Program-made: the position numbers and the translations under genes
NCBI GenBank assembly: GCA_902584995.1
Contig: CACICF010000003.1
Coordinates: 1-64,000 of the forward strand
Direction: 5' to 3'
DNA from: an uncultured Pelagibacteraceae bacterium
GTDB taxonomy: Bacteria > Pseudomonadota > Alphaproteobacteria > Pelagibacterales > Pelagibacteraceae
DNA length: 64,000 bases
Notes under the pieces: model-generated
The model's database searches: none
Told to the model about the DNA's origin: nothing
Seen by the model: the letters and a program-made list of their open reading frames with translations, nothing else
In this document: positions 8,771 to 17,182 of the stretch, piece after piece
Numbering within the stretch: position 1 is the stretch's first letter
Layout: the number at the start of each line of letters is the position of its first letter

Positions 8771-8774
8771 ATTC

Positions 8775-9695
8775 GTGAAAAATCTTCTTAAATTAGATGG
8801 ATTTGAAATTTCCTTTCATGAAAAATCTGATAGGATAATAAATATAAAAATTGAGGATCAAATTATTGATCGATTATTATTTCCATTTAAAAAGTTTAAT
8901 ATTACAGCATTAGAATATAAACCATTTACAAGGTTCACTATTGCAAAAAGTTTAGATGAAACTGCATCTAATAAATTAAGTAATTTTTTAAACGAAATTA
9001 TTAAAGATAGAGATACTGGTTGTTTTATAATTGGTCCAAAAAACAAATCTTCTAAAATAGATCAAGCATTTTTAGTTAAACTATCAACTGCAATAACTCA
9101 CTTAATTGGAAATCCAAATCATGACTCAATGGCTGGAAAATACTATGCAAGGTTTCACGTTAAACATGAAGATAATAGTGACTCATATCTTCGTAAGGCA
9201 TACACAAATATGGATTTACATACTGATGGAACATATGTACGAGAAATAACTGATTGGATATTAATGTCAAAGCTTGAGGAGGAGAATGTGATTGGTGGAG
9301 AGACTGCCTTACTACATCTTGATGATTGGGAACATTTGTCTGATCTGTCAGATGATAAAATTGGACAGCAAAATTTTATTTGGGGATCTCCAAAAAGTAA
9401 AAATATTGATTATAAAGTTGAACACCCTGTTTTTTCTAAAGATAGTGATGGAAAACCTATTATTTCTTACATCGATCAATTTCCTGAACCAAAAAATATG
9501 GATCAAGGATTGTTTTTACAAAGATTATCTGATGCTCTCGAGGGTAGTAAAAATAAGATAGTCACATCTTTACCAGTTGGCAGTGCTGTTGTGGCGAATA
9601 ATTATTTTTGGCTTCATGGTCGAAAACCTTTTAAAGAAAATAAAAATTTATCAAGAGAATTACTAAGAATAAGAGGTTCCTTTTTTAACAATTAA
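8775..9695 (+). CDS. glaH: Glutarate 2-hydroxylase (GlaH/CsiD family)
   Basis: A 2-oxoglutarate/Fe(II) oxygenase. GlaH (formerly CsiD) of E. coli converts glutarate to L-2-hydroxyglutarate in lysine catabolism. The iron triad is His149-x-Asp151 in DLHTDGTY and His281 in FWLHGR. The blocks LLHLDDWEHL, HPVF, YIDQF, FWLHGR and SRELLRIRGSFF correspond one for one to what I recall of CsiD, and 306 residues is close to its 325. Translation starts at GTG (8775), four bases after the previous stop; no in-frame ATG lies nearby. No L-2-hydroxyglutarate oxidase (LhgO) is in the window, so the next step must be encoded elsewhere. Confidence 0.85.
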   Translation: MKNLLKLDGFEISFHEKSDRIINIKIEDQIIDRLLFPFKKFNITALEYKPFTRFTIAKSLDETASNKLSNFLNEIIKDRDTGCFIIGPKNKSSKIDQAFLVKLSTAITHLIGNPNHDSMAGKYYARFHVKHEDNSDSYLRKAYTNMDLHTDGTYVREITDWILMSKLEEENVIGGETALLHLDDWEHLSDLSDDKIGQQNFIWGSPKSKNIDYKVEHPVFSKDSDGKPIISYIDQFPEPKNMDQGLFLQRLSDALEGSKNKIVTSLPVGSAVVANNYFWLHGRKPFKENKNLSRELLRIRGSFFNN

Positions 9696-9712
9696 GTGTA
9701 GAAAATACACTT

Positions 9713-10483
9713 ATGAAACTTGGATTTATAGGAACTGGTAAAATTACTTCAGCAGTAGTGACAGGTATATGTAAGTCGAAAATTAAATATACCAAAATTA
9801 TTGTATCTGAAAGAAATAAAAAAATTTCGAAACAACTAAAAAAAAATTTCAAAAAAATTTATATTACAAAAAACAATCAAGATATTATCAATGATTGTAA
9901 CTGGATTTTTCTTGCTGTAACTCCTACTGTTGCTAATCAAATTATACATAAGTTAAAATTTAAAAAAAGTCAGGTGATTATAAGTTTTATATCAACAATG
10001 AATCTTGAAGATATTAAGAAGGCAGTAAAAGTAAAAGCAAATATTTCAAGAGTAATTCCTTTACCACCTATTTCTCTTAAAAAAGGACCAATTCCTATTT
10101 TTCCACCAAATAAGAAAGTTAAAAACTTTTTTAAACATCTTGGAACAGTGGTTGAAATTAAAAATGAAAAATTATCTAAAAATTTTTGGTCAACATCTGG
10201 AATGATGGCGCCTTTTTATGAATTATTAAGAACAATGTCTGAATGGTTAAATAAAAAGGGAATTCATAAAGATCAAGCCCAGAGATATATAACGTCTCTT
10301 TTTTTAGCGCTTTCTGAAGACGCTGTGGTTAATTCAAATAGAGATTTAAAAATACTTGTAAAAGACTCTCAAACACCGAAAGGATTGAATGAGCAAGGTG
10401 TAAATGAATTAAAAAAAGCTGGCTTTTACAAAGCTACTAATAAAACTTTAGGTAGTATTCTTAAAAGATTAAACAAAGCGTAA
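9713..10483 (+). CDS. ProC-like NAD(P)-dependent imine reductase
   Basis: Resembles pyrroline-5-carboxylate reductase in size (256 residues) and layout: an N-terminal Rossmann fold with GFIGTGK at 4-10, then a helical dimerisation domain. Two signature regions deviate. The loop normally reading R-x-M-P-N is RVIPLPP, and the C-terminal proline-binding SPGGTT-like motif is replaced by SQTPKGLNEQGV. It therefore may reduce another cyclic imine or be a different family member. It is very Lys-rich. It lies 17 bp after glaH and 15 bp before the second Liv system, so it probably belongs to the same transcript. Housekeeping ProC is an alternative I consider less likely. Confidence 0.65.
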   Translation: MKLGFIGTGKITSAVVTGICKSKIKYTKIIVSERNKKISKQLKKNFKKIYITKNNQDIINDCNWIFLAVTPTVANQIIHKLKFKKSQVIISFISTMNLEDIKKAVKVKANISRVIPLPPISLKKGPIPIFPPNKKVKNFFKHLGTVVEIKNEKLSKNFWSTSGMMAPFYELLRTMSEWLNKKGIHKDQAQRYITSLFLALSEDAVVNSNRDLKILVKDSQTPKGLNEQGVNELKKAGFYKATNKTLGSILKRLNKA

Positions 10484-10498
10484 TTTTATAAGAAACAA

Positions 10499-11266
10499 AT
10501 GTCTAATATTCTACAAATAGATAATTTATCAAAATATTTTGGTGGCTTGGCTGCTGTATCAAATTGCTCATTAAAAATAAAAGAAGGTTCAATTACAGGA
10601 ATAATTGGTCCAAATGGATCTGGCAAAACTACTCTATTTAATCTTATAGCAGGAAATCTCAAATCATCTGATGGAAAAGTATTATTCAATAAAGAAGATA
10701 TAACAGATGTTCCATCTCATGAGCTTTTCTCAAAAGGTTTACTTAGAACTTTTCAAATAGCCCATGAATTCTCAAATATGACGGTTCTTGAAAATCTAAT
10801 GATGGTACCAGGCAACCAAACAGGAGAAATCTTAATAAATGCTCTTTTAAAACCAAATTTAATTAAAAAAGAAGAAGATTTAATTAGAGCAAAAGCATAT
10901 GAAGTAACTGAGTTTCTAAATCTTAAACATCTAGCAAATGAACGTGCTGGCAACTTATCTGGTGGTCAAAAAAAGTTGTTAGAACTTGGAAGAACTATGA
11001 TGGTTGATGCAAAACTTGTATTATTGGATGAAGTAGGGGCAGGGGTTAATAGAACATTATTAAAAGACCTAGGCACAGCAATCTTAAGACTTAACAAAGA
11101 AAAAAACTATACTTTTTGTATGATTGAGCATGATATGGATTTTATAAGCAGAATGTGTGATCCAGTTATTGTAATGTCAGAGGGTTCTGTTCTTTTTGAG
11201 GGAACTTCAGATGAAGTTAAGAAAAACGAAAAAGTTATAGATAGTTATTTAGGTAGAAAGAAGTGA
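10499..11266 (+). CDS. livG: ABC transporter ATPase LivG, second system
   Basis: Cytoplasmic ATPase, 255 residues. Walker A GPNGSGKTT is at 37-45, the signature NLSGGQKKLLELG near 151-163, and Walker B LVLLDE at 172-177. After Walker B the usual DEPTAG reads DEVGAG, so the conserved Pro-Thr is missing, an uncommon but tolerated change. The order in this system is G-F-H-M, unlike H-M-G-F in the first one, so it is not a recent tandem copy. It follows the ProC-like gene by 15 bp. Confidence 0.9.
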   Translation: MSNILQIDNLSKYFGGLAAVSNCSLKIKEGSITGIIGPNGSGKTTLFNLIAGNLKSSDGKVLFNKEDITDVPSHELFSKGLLRTFQIAHEFSNMTVLENLMMVPGNQTGEILINALLKPNLIKKEEDLIRAKAYEVTEFLNLKHLANERAGNLSGGQKKLLELGRTMMVDAKLVLLDEVGAGVNRTLLKDLGTAILRLNKEKNYTFCMIEHDMDFISRMCDPVIVMSEGSVLFEGTSDEVKKNEKVIDSYLGRKK

Positions 11267-11974
11267 ATGGCATTTTTTGAGGGAAATAAAATGACAGGAG
11301 GATACGGCGATGGTCCTGATATTATTAACTCATGCTCTATAAATGTTAATAGGGGAGAGATAGTTGCTATTCTCGGACCAAATGGAGCTGGCAAATCTAC
11401 AGCAATGAAGGCAATGCTTGGATTGTTAAATCTAAAGTCAGGTAATATTTCAATTGATGGAGAGGATATTTCTAAACTATCTCCTCAAGAAAGAGTTAAA
11501 AAAGGAATATCATTTGTACCACAAACTAGAAATGTTTTTGCAGAACTTACTGTAAAAGAAAATTTAGAGGTTGGTGCTTTTTTAAGAACAGATAATGTAA
11601 ACAATGTTATAGAGGAAATATATGATCTATTTCCAGTTTTAAGAGAAAAAAAAGATCAAATTGTTGGACAATTATCAGGCGGGCAAAGACAACAAGTAGC
11701 TTTGGGAAGAGCTTTAATGATAAAACCATCTGTTCTTATGTTAGATGAACCTACAGCAGGCGTTTCCCCAATAGTAATGGACGAATTATTTGAACACATT
11801 ATTAGAGTTAAAAATACAAAAGTAGCAATCATCATGGTCGAGCAAAATGCAAAACAGGCTTTAAGCATTTCTGATCGAGGATATGTTCTTGTAACTGGTG
11901 AAAATAAGTTTGAGGGATCTGGTAAGGAATTATTAAATGATCCAGAAGTTAGGAGATCTTTCTTAGGAGCTTAG
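11267..11974 (+). CDS. livF: ABC transporter ATPase LivF, second system
   Basis: Second ATPase, 235 residues. Walker A GPNGAGKST is at 37-45, signature QLSGGQRQQVALGRAL is near 140, and Walker B MLDEPTAGVSP follows. It starts directly after the livG stop with no spacer and ends one base before livH starts. The N-terminal GGYGDGPDIINS is the adenine-stacking region of LivF proteins (A-loop Tyr). Confidence 0.9.
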   Translation: MAFFEGNKMTGGYGDGPDIINSCSINVNRGEIVAILGPNGAGKSTAMKAMLGLLNLKSGNISIDGEDISKLSPQERVKKGISFVPQTRNVFAELTVKENLEVGAFLRTDNVNNVIEEIYDLFPVLREKKDQIVGQLSGGQRQQVALGRALMIKPSVLMLDEPTAGVSPIVMDELFEHIIRVKNTKVAIIMVEQNAKQALSISDRGYVLVTGENKFEGSGKELLNDPEVRRSFLGA

Positions 11975-11975
11975 T

Positions 11976-12986
11976 ATGGATTTAATTAATGCAGTAATAG
12001 TTTTATTGAATTATACAATTATTCCAGCCTTAACATATGGTTCTCAATTAGCTCTTGGAGCAATTTTTGTAACATTAATATACGGTATTTTAAGATTTGC
12101 TAACTTTGCAACTGGAGACATGATGTCATTTGGTACAATGTTTGCTGTACTTTTTACTTATTACTTCCAATCTATTGGAATAAATTTTGGTTTTCTGCCT
12201 ACAGCTTTGCTCACTATTCCTTTTGCAATTTTTATGATGATTTTATACATGCTGCTAATTGATCAAACAGTTTTTAAATATTATAGAATTAAAAAAAGTC
12301 CACCAGTCCAGCTTGCTATGGTTAGTGTTGGGGTAATGTTTGTAACACAAGCAATCATAAGAATTATAATTGGACCAACTGACCGAAGATTTTTAGATGG
12401 AGAAAAATTCATAATTAAAGCAACTGAATTTAAAGAGATGACAGGTCTTGCAGAAGGATTAACAATAAAGTCTACACAAATGATAACAATTGTCGTTACT
12501 ATTATTGTTGTTGCTATAATGTTTTGGTTCTTAAATAAAACTAAGACTGGAACAAGTATGAGGGCTTACTCAGATAATGAAGATTTAGCTCTTCTCTCAG
12601 GAATAGATCCAAAAAAAGTAGTTCTAATTACCTGGATTATAGCAGGAATATTAGCAACAATTGGTGGAATTCTTTATGGTTTAGATAAAAGTTATAGACC
12701 ATTCGTGTATTTTAATAATATGTTGCCCATTTTTGCTGCTGCGATAGTAGGTGGAATAGGAAATCCATATGGAGCATTCTTTGGGGGTTATGTTATAGCG
12801 TTTGCTGAAATATTTTTGACTTATGCATATAAAAGATTTTTAGTCTATTTATTGCCTGAGTCTTTAGAACCAAATTCATTGATGCAACTATTGTCAACTG
12901 ATTATAAATTTGCGATCTCATTTTCAATACTAGTCATTGTTTTAATATTTAGACCATCAGGTATATTTGAAGGAAAACGCATATGA
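11976..12986 (+). CDS. livH: Branched-chain-type ABC permease LivH, second system
   Basis: Inner-membrane permease of 336 residues. FANFATGDMMSFGTMFA near the N-terminus corresponds to the LivH NxxxGxxxxxGAY pattern, and GTSMRAYSDNEDLALLSGID is the ATPase-contact loop. The C-terminus ends in RPSGIFEGKRI, typical of LivH/LivM. It overlaps livM by four bases. The first and second systems differ enough in permease sequence to suggest different ligands; urea, amide or amino-acid ligands are all possible. Confidence 0.88.
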   Translation: MDLINAVIVLLNYTIIPALTYGSQLALGAIFVTLIYGILRFANFATGDMMSFGTMFAVLFTYYFQSIGINFGFLPTALLTIPFAIFMMILYMLLIDQTVFKYYRIKKSPPVQLAMVSVGVMFVTQAIIRIIIGPTDRRFLDGEKFIIKATEFKEMTGLAEGLTIKSTQMITIVVTIIVVAIMFWFLNKTKTGTSMRAYSDNEDLALLSGIDPKKVVLITWIIAGILATIGGILYGLDKSYRPFVYFNNMLPIFAAAIVGGIGNPYGAFFGGYVIAFAEIFLTYAYKRFLVYLLPESLEPNSLMQLLSTDYKFAISFSILVIVLIFRPSGIFEGKRI

Positions 12987-14353
12987 GGAATTATTTAAAT
13001 ATAATTATTGCGTATTCAATAATGATGCTTTTAATTATTTTAGTTGGCATCTTTCAGTCTTGGTCTATAGCATTAACAATTTTTAATTATTGTATGATTT
13101 CGGCAGTAATGACACTGGGAGCAAATATTCAATGGGGTTATGCTGGCTTAATAAACTTTGGAATCATGGGGTATACTGCATTAGGTGGTTTGGCAGTTGT
13201 GTTAGTATCTGTGGCTCCTGTACCAGAAGCTTGGAGTGTGGGTGGAGTAAATATGATGACTTGCCTAGCAATAATCATATTAATGATTTTTTCTACAAGG
13301 TATATTTTAAAAAATATTCAAAAATCTAATAAAAGAAATTATTTAATAGCTGGAATAATTATAGTTGGACTAATTCTAATAAAAATAATTGCTGGACCTG
13401 CAATTGAACAAATAGAAGCCGTTGATCCTGCAAAGACAGGGTTTCTTGGAGGACTTGGGTTACCAGTTTTATTCTCATGGATAGTTGGAGGACTTTTTGC
13501 TGCTGGGCTAGCATTTATTGTAGGGAAAGTTGCTTTAGGATTAAGAGCAGATTATTTAGCTATTGCAACGTTATTGATAGCTGAAATTGTTGTTTCTATT
13601 ATTAAACATGAAGATTGGTTGGCAAGAGGTGTAAAGAACGTTATTGGGTTAAAAAGACCAGCGCCTTATGAAATTGATCTACAAACTTCTCCTTGGTTTA
13701 TAAATTTAGTAGAAAAATTTCACTTAGCAAAATTAGATCTTGCAAATTCATTGTCGGAGAGACAGGATATTTTAAATCAGTTAGTAATTGATGCATCATC
13801 TGTTTATGTAAAACTATGTTTTGCAGGCATGTTTTTAGTTGTAGTTATAATTTTATTAATAATTACACAAAAGGCTCTTTACTCCCCATGGGGTAGAATG
13901 ATGAGAGCAATAAGAGATAATGAAGAAGCCGCAAGCGCAATGGGTAAGAATGTAGTTAAACAACATTTATTTATATTTATTTTAGGTTCAGCAATAGTTG
14001 GTATTGCCGGAGCTATGATGGTAACTAATGATGGACTGTTCACCCCAGGAAGTTATAGACCAATGAGATATACATTTGTAATTTGGGTCATGGTAATTGT
14101 TGGTGGTACAGGTAACAATTTTGGTGCAATTCTTGGAGGATTTGTTGTATGGTTCTTGTGGGTAGAAGCAGCACCTATTGCTTTATTTTTCATAAATTTA
14201 TTTACAGCTCATTTACCTGAAACGAATGAAATCAAAATTCATTTAATTAATAGTGCTCCATATTTTAGATTTTTGCTCGTTGGTATTGGACTTCTTCTGA
14301 TAATGAGATTTAGACCTCAAGGAATAATTCCAGAAAAAATTATAAAACAATAA
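12983..14353 (+). CDS. livM: Branched-chain-type ABC permease LivM, second system (long)
   Basis: Permease of 456 residues, about 100 longer than the LivM of the first system. Core blocks are LGANIQWGYAGLINFGIMGY near residue 45, LGLRADYLAIATLLIAEIV near 185, and the coupling loop MMRAIRDNEEAASAMGKN near 310. Extra sequence lies between the first helices and the LRADYLA block (a helix pair around 100-150) and as a roughly 60-residue soluble segment after it (KHEDWLARGVKN onward). It overlaps livH by four bases. The long form is known among LivM proteins, so I read this as normal variation. Confidence 0.88.
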   Translation: MRNYLNIIIAYSIMMLLIILVGIFQSWSIALTIFNYCMISAVMTLGANIQWGYAGLINFGIMGYTALGGLAVVLVSVAPVPEAWSVGGVNMMTCLAIIILMIFSTRYILKNIQKSNKRNYLIAGIIIVGLILIKIIAGPAIEQIEAVDPAKTGFLGGLGLPVLFSWIVGGLFAAGLAFIVGKVALGLRADYLAIATLLIAEIVVSIIKHEDWLARGVKNVIGLKRPAPYEIDLQTSPWFINLVEKFHLAKLDLANSLSERQDILNQLVIDASSVYVKLCFAGMFLVVVIILLIITQKALYSPWGRMMRAIRDNEEAASAMGKNVVKQHLFIFILGSAIVGIAGAMMVTNDGLFTPGSYRPMRYTFVIWVMVIVGGTGNNFGAILGGFVVWFLWVEAAPIALFFINLFTAHLPETNEIKIHLINSAPYFRFLLVGIGLLLIMRFRPQGIIPEKIIKQ

Positions 14354-14359
14354 TTTGCG

Positions 14360-14968
14360 ATGAGTTATTTCATTTTAGGGTTCTTTACAGGACTGAGTTT
14401 AATATTAGCTATTGGGGCTCAAAATATATTTGTAATTGAGCAAGGTTTAAAAAAACAATTTATTTTTACTGTATGTGCAATTTGCACATTATCAGATTTC
14501 CTTCTTATATTTTTAGGAATATTCTTATTTCATTATTTTGAAAGTTTTTTTTCGCCTTCAGTTGAGTTAATTTTAAATATCCTTCTATTTTTATTTTTAA
14601 TTCATTTTATTTGGAAAAAACTTAAAAATATAAATACAAATTTTGAGATAAATCAAAAAAATGAAACCAAAGGCCTAGGTTCTGTAATAATTAAAACTCT
14701 TGGTTTTACTTTTTTAAATCCGCATGTCTATTCTGATACTGTATTTTTTTTAGGAAACTTTTCAAAAAGTTTTTTAATTAACCAAAAACTATTATTTGGA
14801 TTTGGTGCAACTCTTTCCTCAATTATATTTTTTTTCACATTAGGATACTTATCTAAGTTTTTATCTAATTACTTAAATAGCAATAAAGTTTGGAAAATTA
14901 TAAATATGCTAATAATTTTATTTATGTCAGCACTTAGTATTTTTGTATTAATCAATATTTTAGGATAA
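14360..14968 (+). CDS. LysE/ArgO family basic amino-acid exporter
   Basis: An exporter of 202 residues with about six helices. AIGAQNIFVIEQGL near residue 17 and TFLNPHVYSDTVFFLG near 116 are close to the ArgO/LysE forms (GxQNxxVxxQG and LNPHVYLDT), which export arginine and lysine. It is more specific to that branch than the first LysE-type gene of the window (1780-2394), which is RhtB-like. It is the last gene of the long plus-strand run, 6 bp after livM. Export of lysine or arginine would fit an operon that imports basic amino acids or peptide-derived solutes; this is inference. Confidence 0.82.
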   Translation: MSYFILGFFTGLSLILAIGAQNIFVIEQGLKKQFIFTVCAICTLSDFLLIFLGIFLFHYFESFFSPSVELILNILLFLFLIHFIWKKLKNINTNFEINQKNETKGLGSVIIKTLGFTFLNPHVYSDTVFFLGNFSKSFLINQKLLFGFGATLSSIIFFFTLGYLSKFLSNYLNSNKVWKIINMLIILFMSALSIFVLINILG

Positions 14969-15000
14969 AAAAAACTCCAGCGATTTTCACCGCTGGAGTT
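14966..15000 (-). terminator. Intrinsic terminator of the minus-strand binding protein gene
   Basis: Perfect 10 bp stem (aactccagcg at 14973-14982, cgctggagtt at 14991-15000) with an eight-base loop. On the minus strand it is followed by a run of T (A run at 14966-14974 on the plus strand). It sits between two convergent genes and serves the minus-strand one. Confidence 0.9.
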
Positions 15001-15013
15001 AGATAATTAAGTA

Positions 15014-16249
15014 TTATCTTTGTTTTTTGTCTTTAAACTTACCGCCTTTGATTTCTTTCTCAATAAAGGCACCAGATGCTTCACCAACATCAGTAAATTC
15101 AACACTAGATGCTCCCTCGTAGTTTACATCTTTACCACTAGCAAGTAAGTCTAATGCTTTTTTTAATTCTCCTGGGTATATTTTTTCTCCAGGAGCATTC
15201 GCCACTGACATAACATTTGCTTGAACGGTAGCTTTATCAGCTTTACCCCCTGCTTGCATTGCCAACACAATTAAAGCTGCTGCATCGTAAGACTCTGAAG
15301 TGTAAGGTCCTGATGAATCAATTCCTGCAGCACTAGCAACATCTTTAAATATTGATGCACCTTTACCCATAGACCCAGGTAGTGAGCCAAAAGATTTGTT
15401 AAGGTCATCACCAAATCTATCAGTTAAAGAGTCACCAATCATACCATCTGAAAGAACAAATATATCAAAAGCACCAGAATCAATTGATCCACCAATAATT
15501 GATCCACCCGCTTGATCTAAGTATCCAAGCACAGCCAAAGCATCTCCACCAGCAGCTGCTAAAGTTGCAACTTCAGCCCCGTAGTCAGCTTTACCTTCTT
15601 CGTGTGCAGTTACTGTTGTAACATTTATACCATGTGATTTTACTGCAGCTACATAAACATCAGCTAAACCTTTTCCATAGTCATTATTTGTGTGAGTTAC
15701 TGCTATACTTTTTACACCTCTATCTTTAGTTATATCGGCTAATACTTGACCACCTCTCGCATCAGATGGTGCAGTTCTGAAGAAAAGTCCATTGTCGTTA
15801 AGGTCAGTAAGTCCAGGTGATGTCGCAGAAGGTGATATCATAACTACACCATTTGGAACAGCAACATTGGTTGCTATTGCCCCTGTCACACCTGAACAAT
15901 CTGCTCCCATAATAGCCACAACTCCCCCTGAAACTAAACCTTCAGCAGCAGCTGTTGCCGCAGCTGAGTCAACACAAGTAGAGTCTGCTCTTTCAGCTTT
16001 AATTGTTGATCCACCAAGCAATGATCCTGAGTCAGATGCTTCTTTAAACGCAAGTTCTGCTGATGCCGCCATTGCAGGTGTCAAAGATTCAATAGGTCCA
16101 GTAAAACCTAATATAATACCCATTTTAATTTCCTCTTTTTCAACAACCTTATCTGCAGGTTTTTGTTGAGTAAAATAAACTATTGCTGCAATCACAACAA
16201 TTGCGACAGCAATCATTATTCCTATATTTTTATTTTTTGTTTCAGCCAT
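15014..16249 (-). CDS. Membrane-anchored LivK-type substrate-binding protein
   Basis: A type I periplasmic binding protein (Peripla_BP_6), 411 residues. The core starts with IKMGIILGFTGPIESLTPAM and runs through a Gly/Ala-rich domain with blocks such as VVAIMGADCSGVTGA and SPSATSPGLT. The N-terminus has seven polar or charged residues, then a hydrophobic stretch (IGIMIAVAIVVIAAIVYF, 9-26) with no clear signal-peptidase site, then a charged linker (ADKVVEKEEI). That looks like a signal anchor holding the protein to the inner membrane rather than a cleaved signal. A good ribosome site (gaggaa, 5 bases before ATG) precedes it. It converges on the second Liv operon and is its probable binding protein. 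Confidence 0.85.
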   Translation of the reverse strand: MAETKNKNIGIMIAVAIVVIAAIVYFTQQKPADKVVEKEEIKMGIILGFTGPIESLTPAMAASAELAFKEASDSGSLLGGSTIKAERADSTCVDSAAATAAAEGLVSGGVVAIMGADCSGVTGAIATNVAVPNGVVMISPSATSPGLTDLNDNGLFFRTAPSDARGGQVLADITKDRGVKSIAVTHTNNDYGKGLADVYVAAVKSHGINVTTVTAHEEGKADYGAEVATLAAAGGDALAVLGYLDQAGGSIIGGSIDSGAFDIFVLSDGMIGDSLTDRFGDDLNKSFGSLPGSMGKGASIFKDVASAAGIDSSGPYTSESYDAAALIVLAMQAGGKADKATVQANVMSVANAPGEKIYPGELKKALDLLASGKDVNYEGASSVEFTDVGEASGAFIEKEIKGGKFKDKKQR

Positions 16250-16321
16250 TCTTTCCTCGTTAATTATTTTATTTATATAAATACAAGTAAATCTTAATAC
16301 TTTAAATTTTCAATGAGAAAA

Positions 16322-17179
16322 TTATCTTATTTTTTGAGCAAAAAACACAGAAGTTATAACTATTAATCCCCCAATTATAGTAATTAACGATGGAATTTCT
16401 CCAAAAATAAAAAAAGTAAGAATTAACCCAAAAACTGGGAACAAAGCGTAGAAAGGAAGTACCATATCAATCGGATAAAATTTATACAGATAAAACATCA
16501 TTAAATGACCAAATAAAGAGATTATAGCTCCAGCATATAAAACTGTAAGCCAACTTCCAAAACTAATATTTTTAATAGTTTGAATAGAAGTTCCTTCAAA
16601 CAATACTGATAGTATAATTAAAATTACAAATCCAACTAAACTCATAAATGTATTTGTAAATTTTACATCTAAATTTTTAAGATACCTGGAGAAAACTTGC
16701 GATAAGCCATAAAAAAACGCCATACAACAAATTAGGAGAGATCCTGTTAATTCCTCAACAACTTTTGGGTCAAAAGCAAGTATCACAATACCAAAAAAAG
16801 ATGTCATGATAAGTAACCACTTTTTATAACTAATCTTTTCACTTAAAAATATTGAACTTAATATTATGCCAAAAGGAATAGAAAGTTGAGCTCCTATTGT
16901 TATTGGTGCCAGAATGCTTGAAGAGTTTATGGATAAATATAAAAACATATTAACCATAACGCCAAAACAAATTGAAAACCCAATCAAAGGAATAATATAT
17001 TTTCTTTCAATTATTTGAAATTTAAAAAATGGTATTAAACACAAAAACACAATTAACATTCTTAAACCCCCAAAAAGAATTGGGGGTATTGTATCGTTTA
17101 ATCCTAATTTACCTGTTGGATATGCACTTCCAAGAAGGAAGACTACAAATAAAATAAGTAATGTATGTTTTGTTGACAA
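16322..17179 (-). CDS. EamA/DMT superfamily transporter
   Basis: About ten membrane helices in 285 residues, the two-repeat EamA layout of the drug/metabolite transporter superfamily, whose members export amino acids, metabolites or drugs. The first repeat starts GSAYPTGKLGLNDTIPPILF and the second ends with IFGEIPSLITIIGGLIVITS, the usual EamA closing motif. It is the last gene of the LLM/TPP/aldehyde dehydrogenase operon, 3 bp after the dehydrogenase, so it probably exports or imports a compound of that pathway. One of five EamA proteins in the window. Confidence 0.85.
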   Translation of the reverse strand: MSTKHTLLILFVVFLLGSAYPTGKLGLNDTIPPILFGGLRMLIVFLCLIPFFKFQIIERKYIIPLIGFSICFGVMVNMFLYLSINSSSILAPITIGAQLSIPFGIILSSIFLSEKISYKKWLLIMTSFFGIVILAFDPKVVEELTGSLLICCMAFFYGLSQVFSRYLKNLDVKFTNTFMSLVGFVILIILSVLFEGTSIQTIKNISFGSWLTVLYAGAIISLFGHLMMFYLYKFYPIDMVLPFYALFPVFGLILTFFIFGEIPSLITIIGGLIVITSVFFAQKIR

Positions 17180-17182
17180 TTA

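Noticed and set aside
15792-16169. Open frame opposite the binding protein gene as a separate gene
   Set aside because: It is the antisense shadow of an Ala/Ser-rich protein; it has no family features and no ribosome site.
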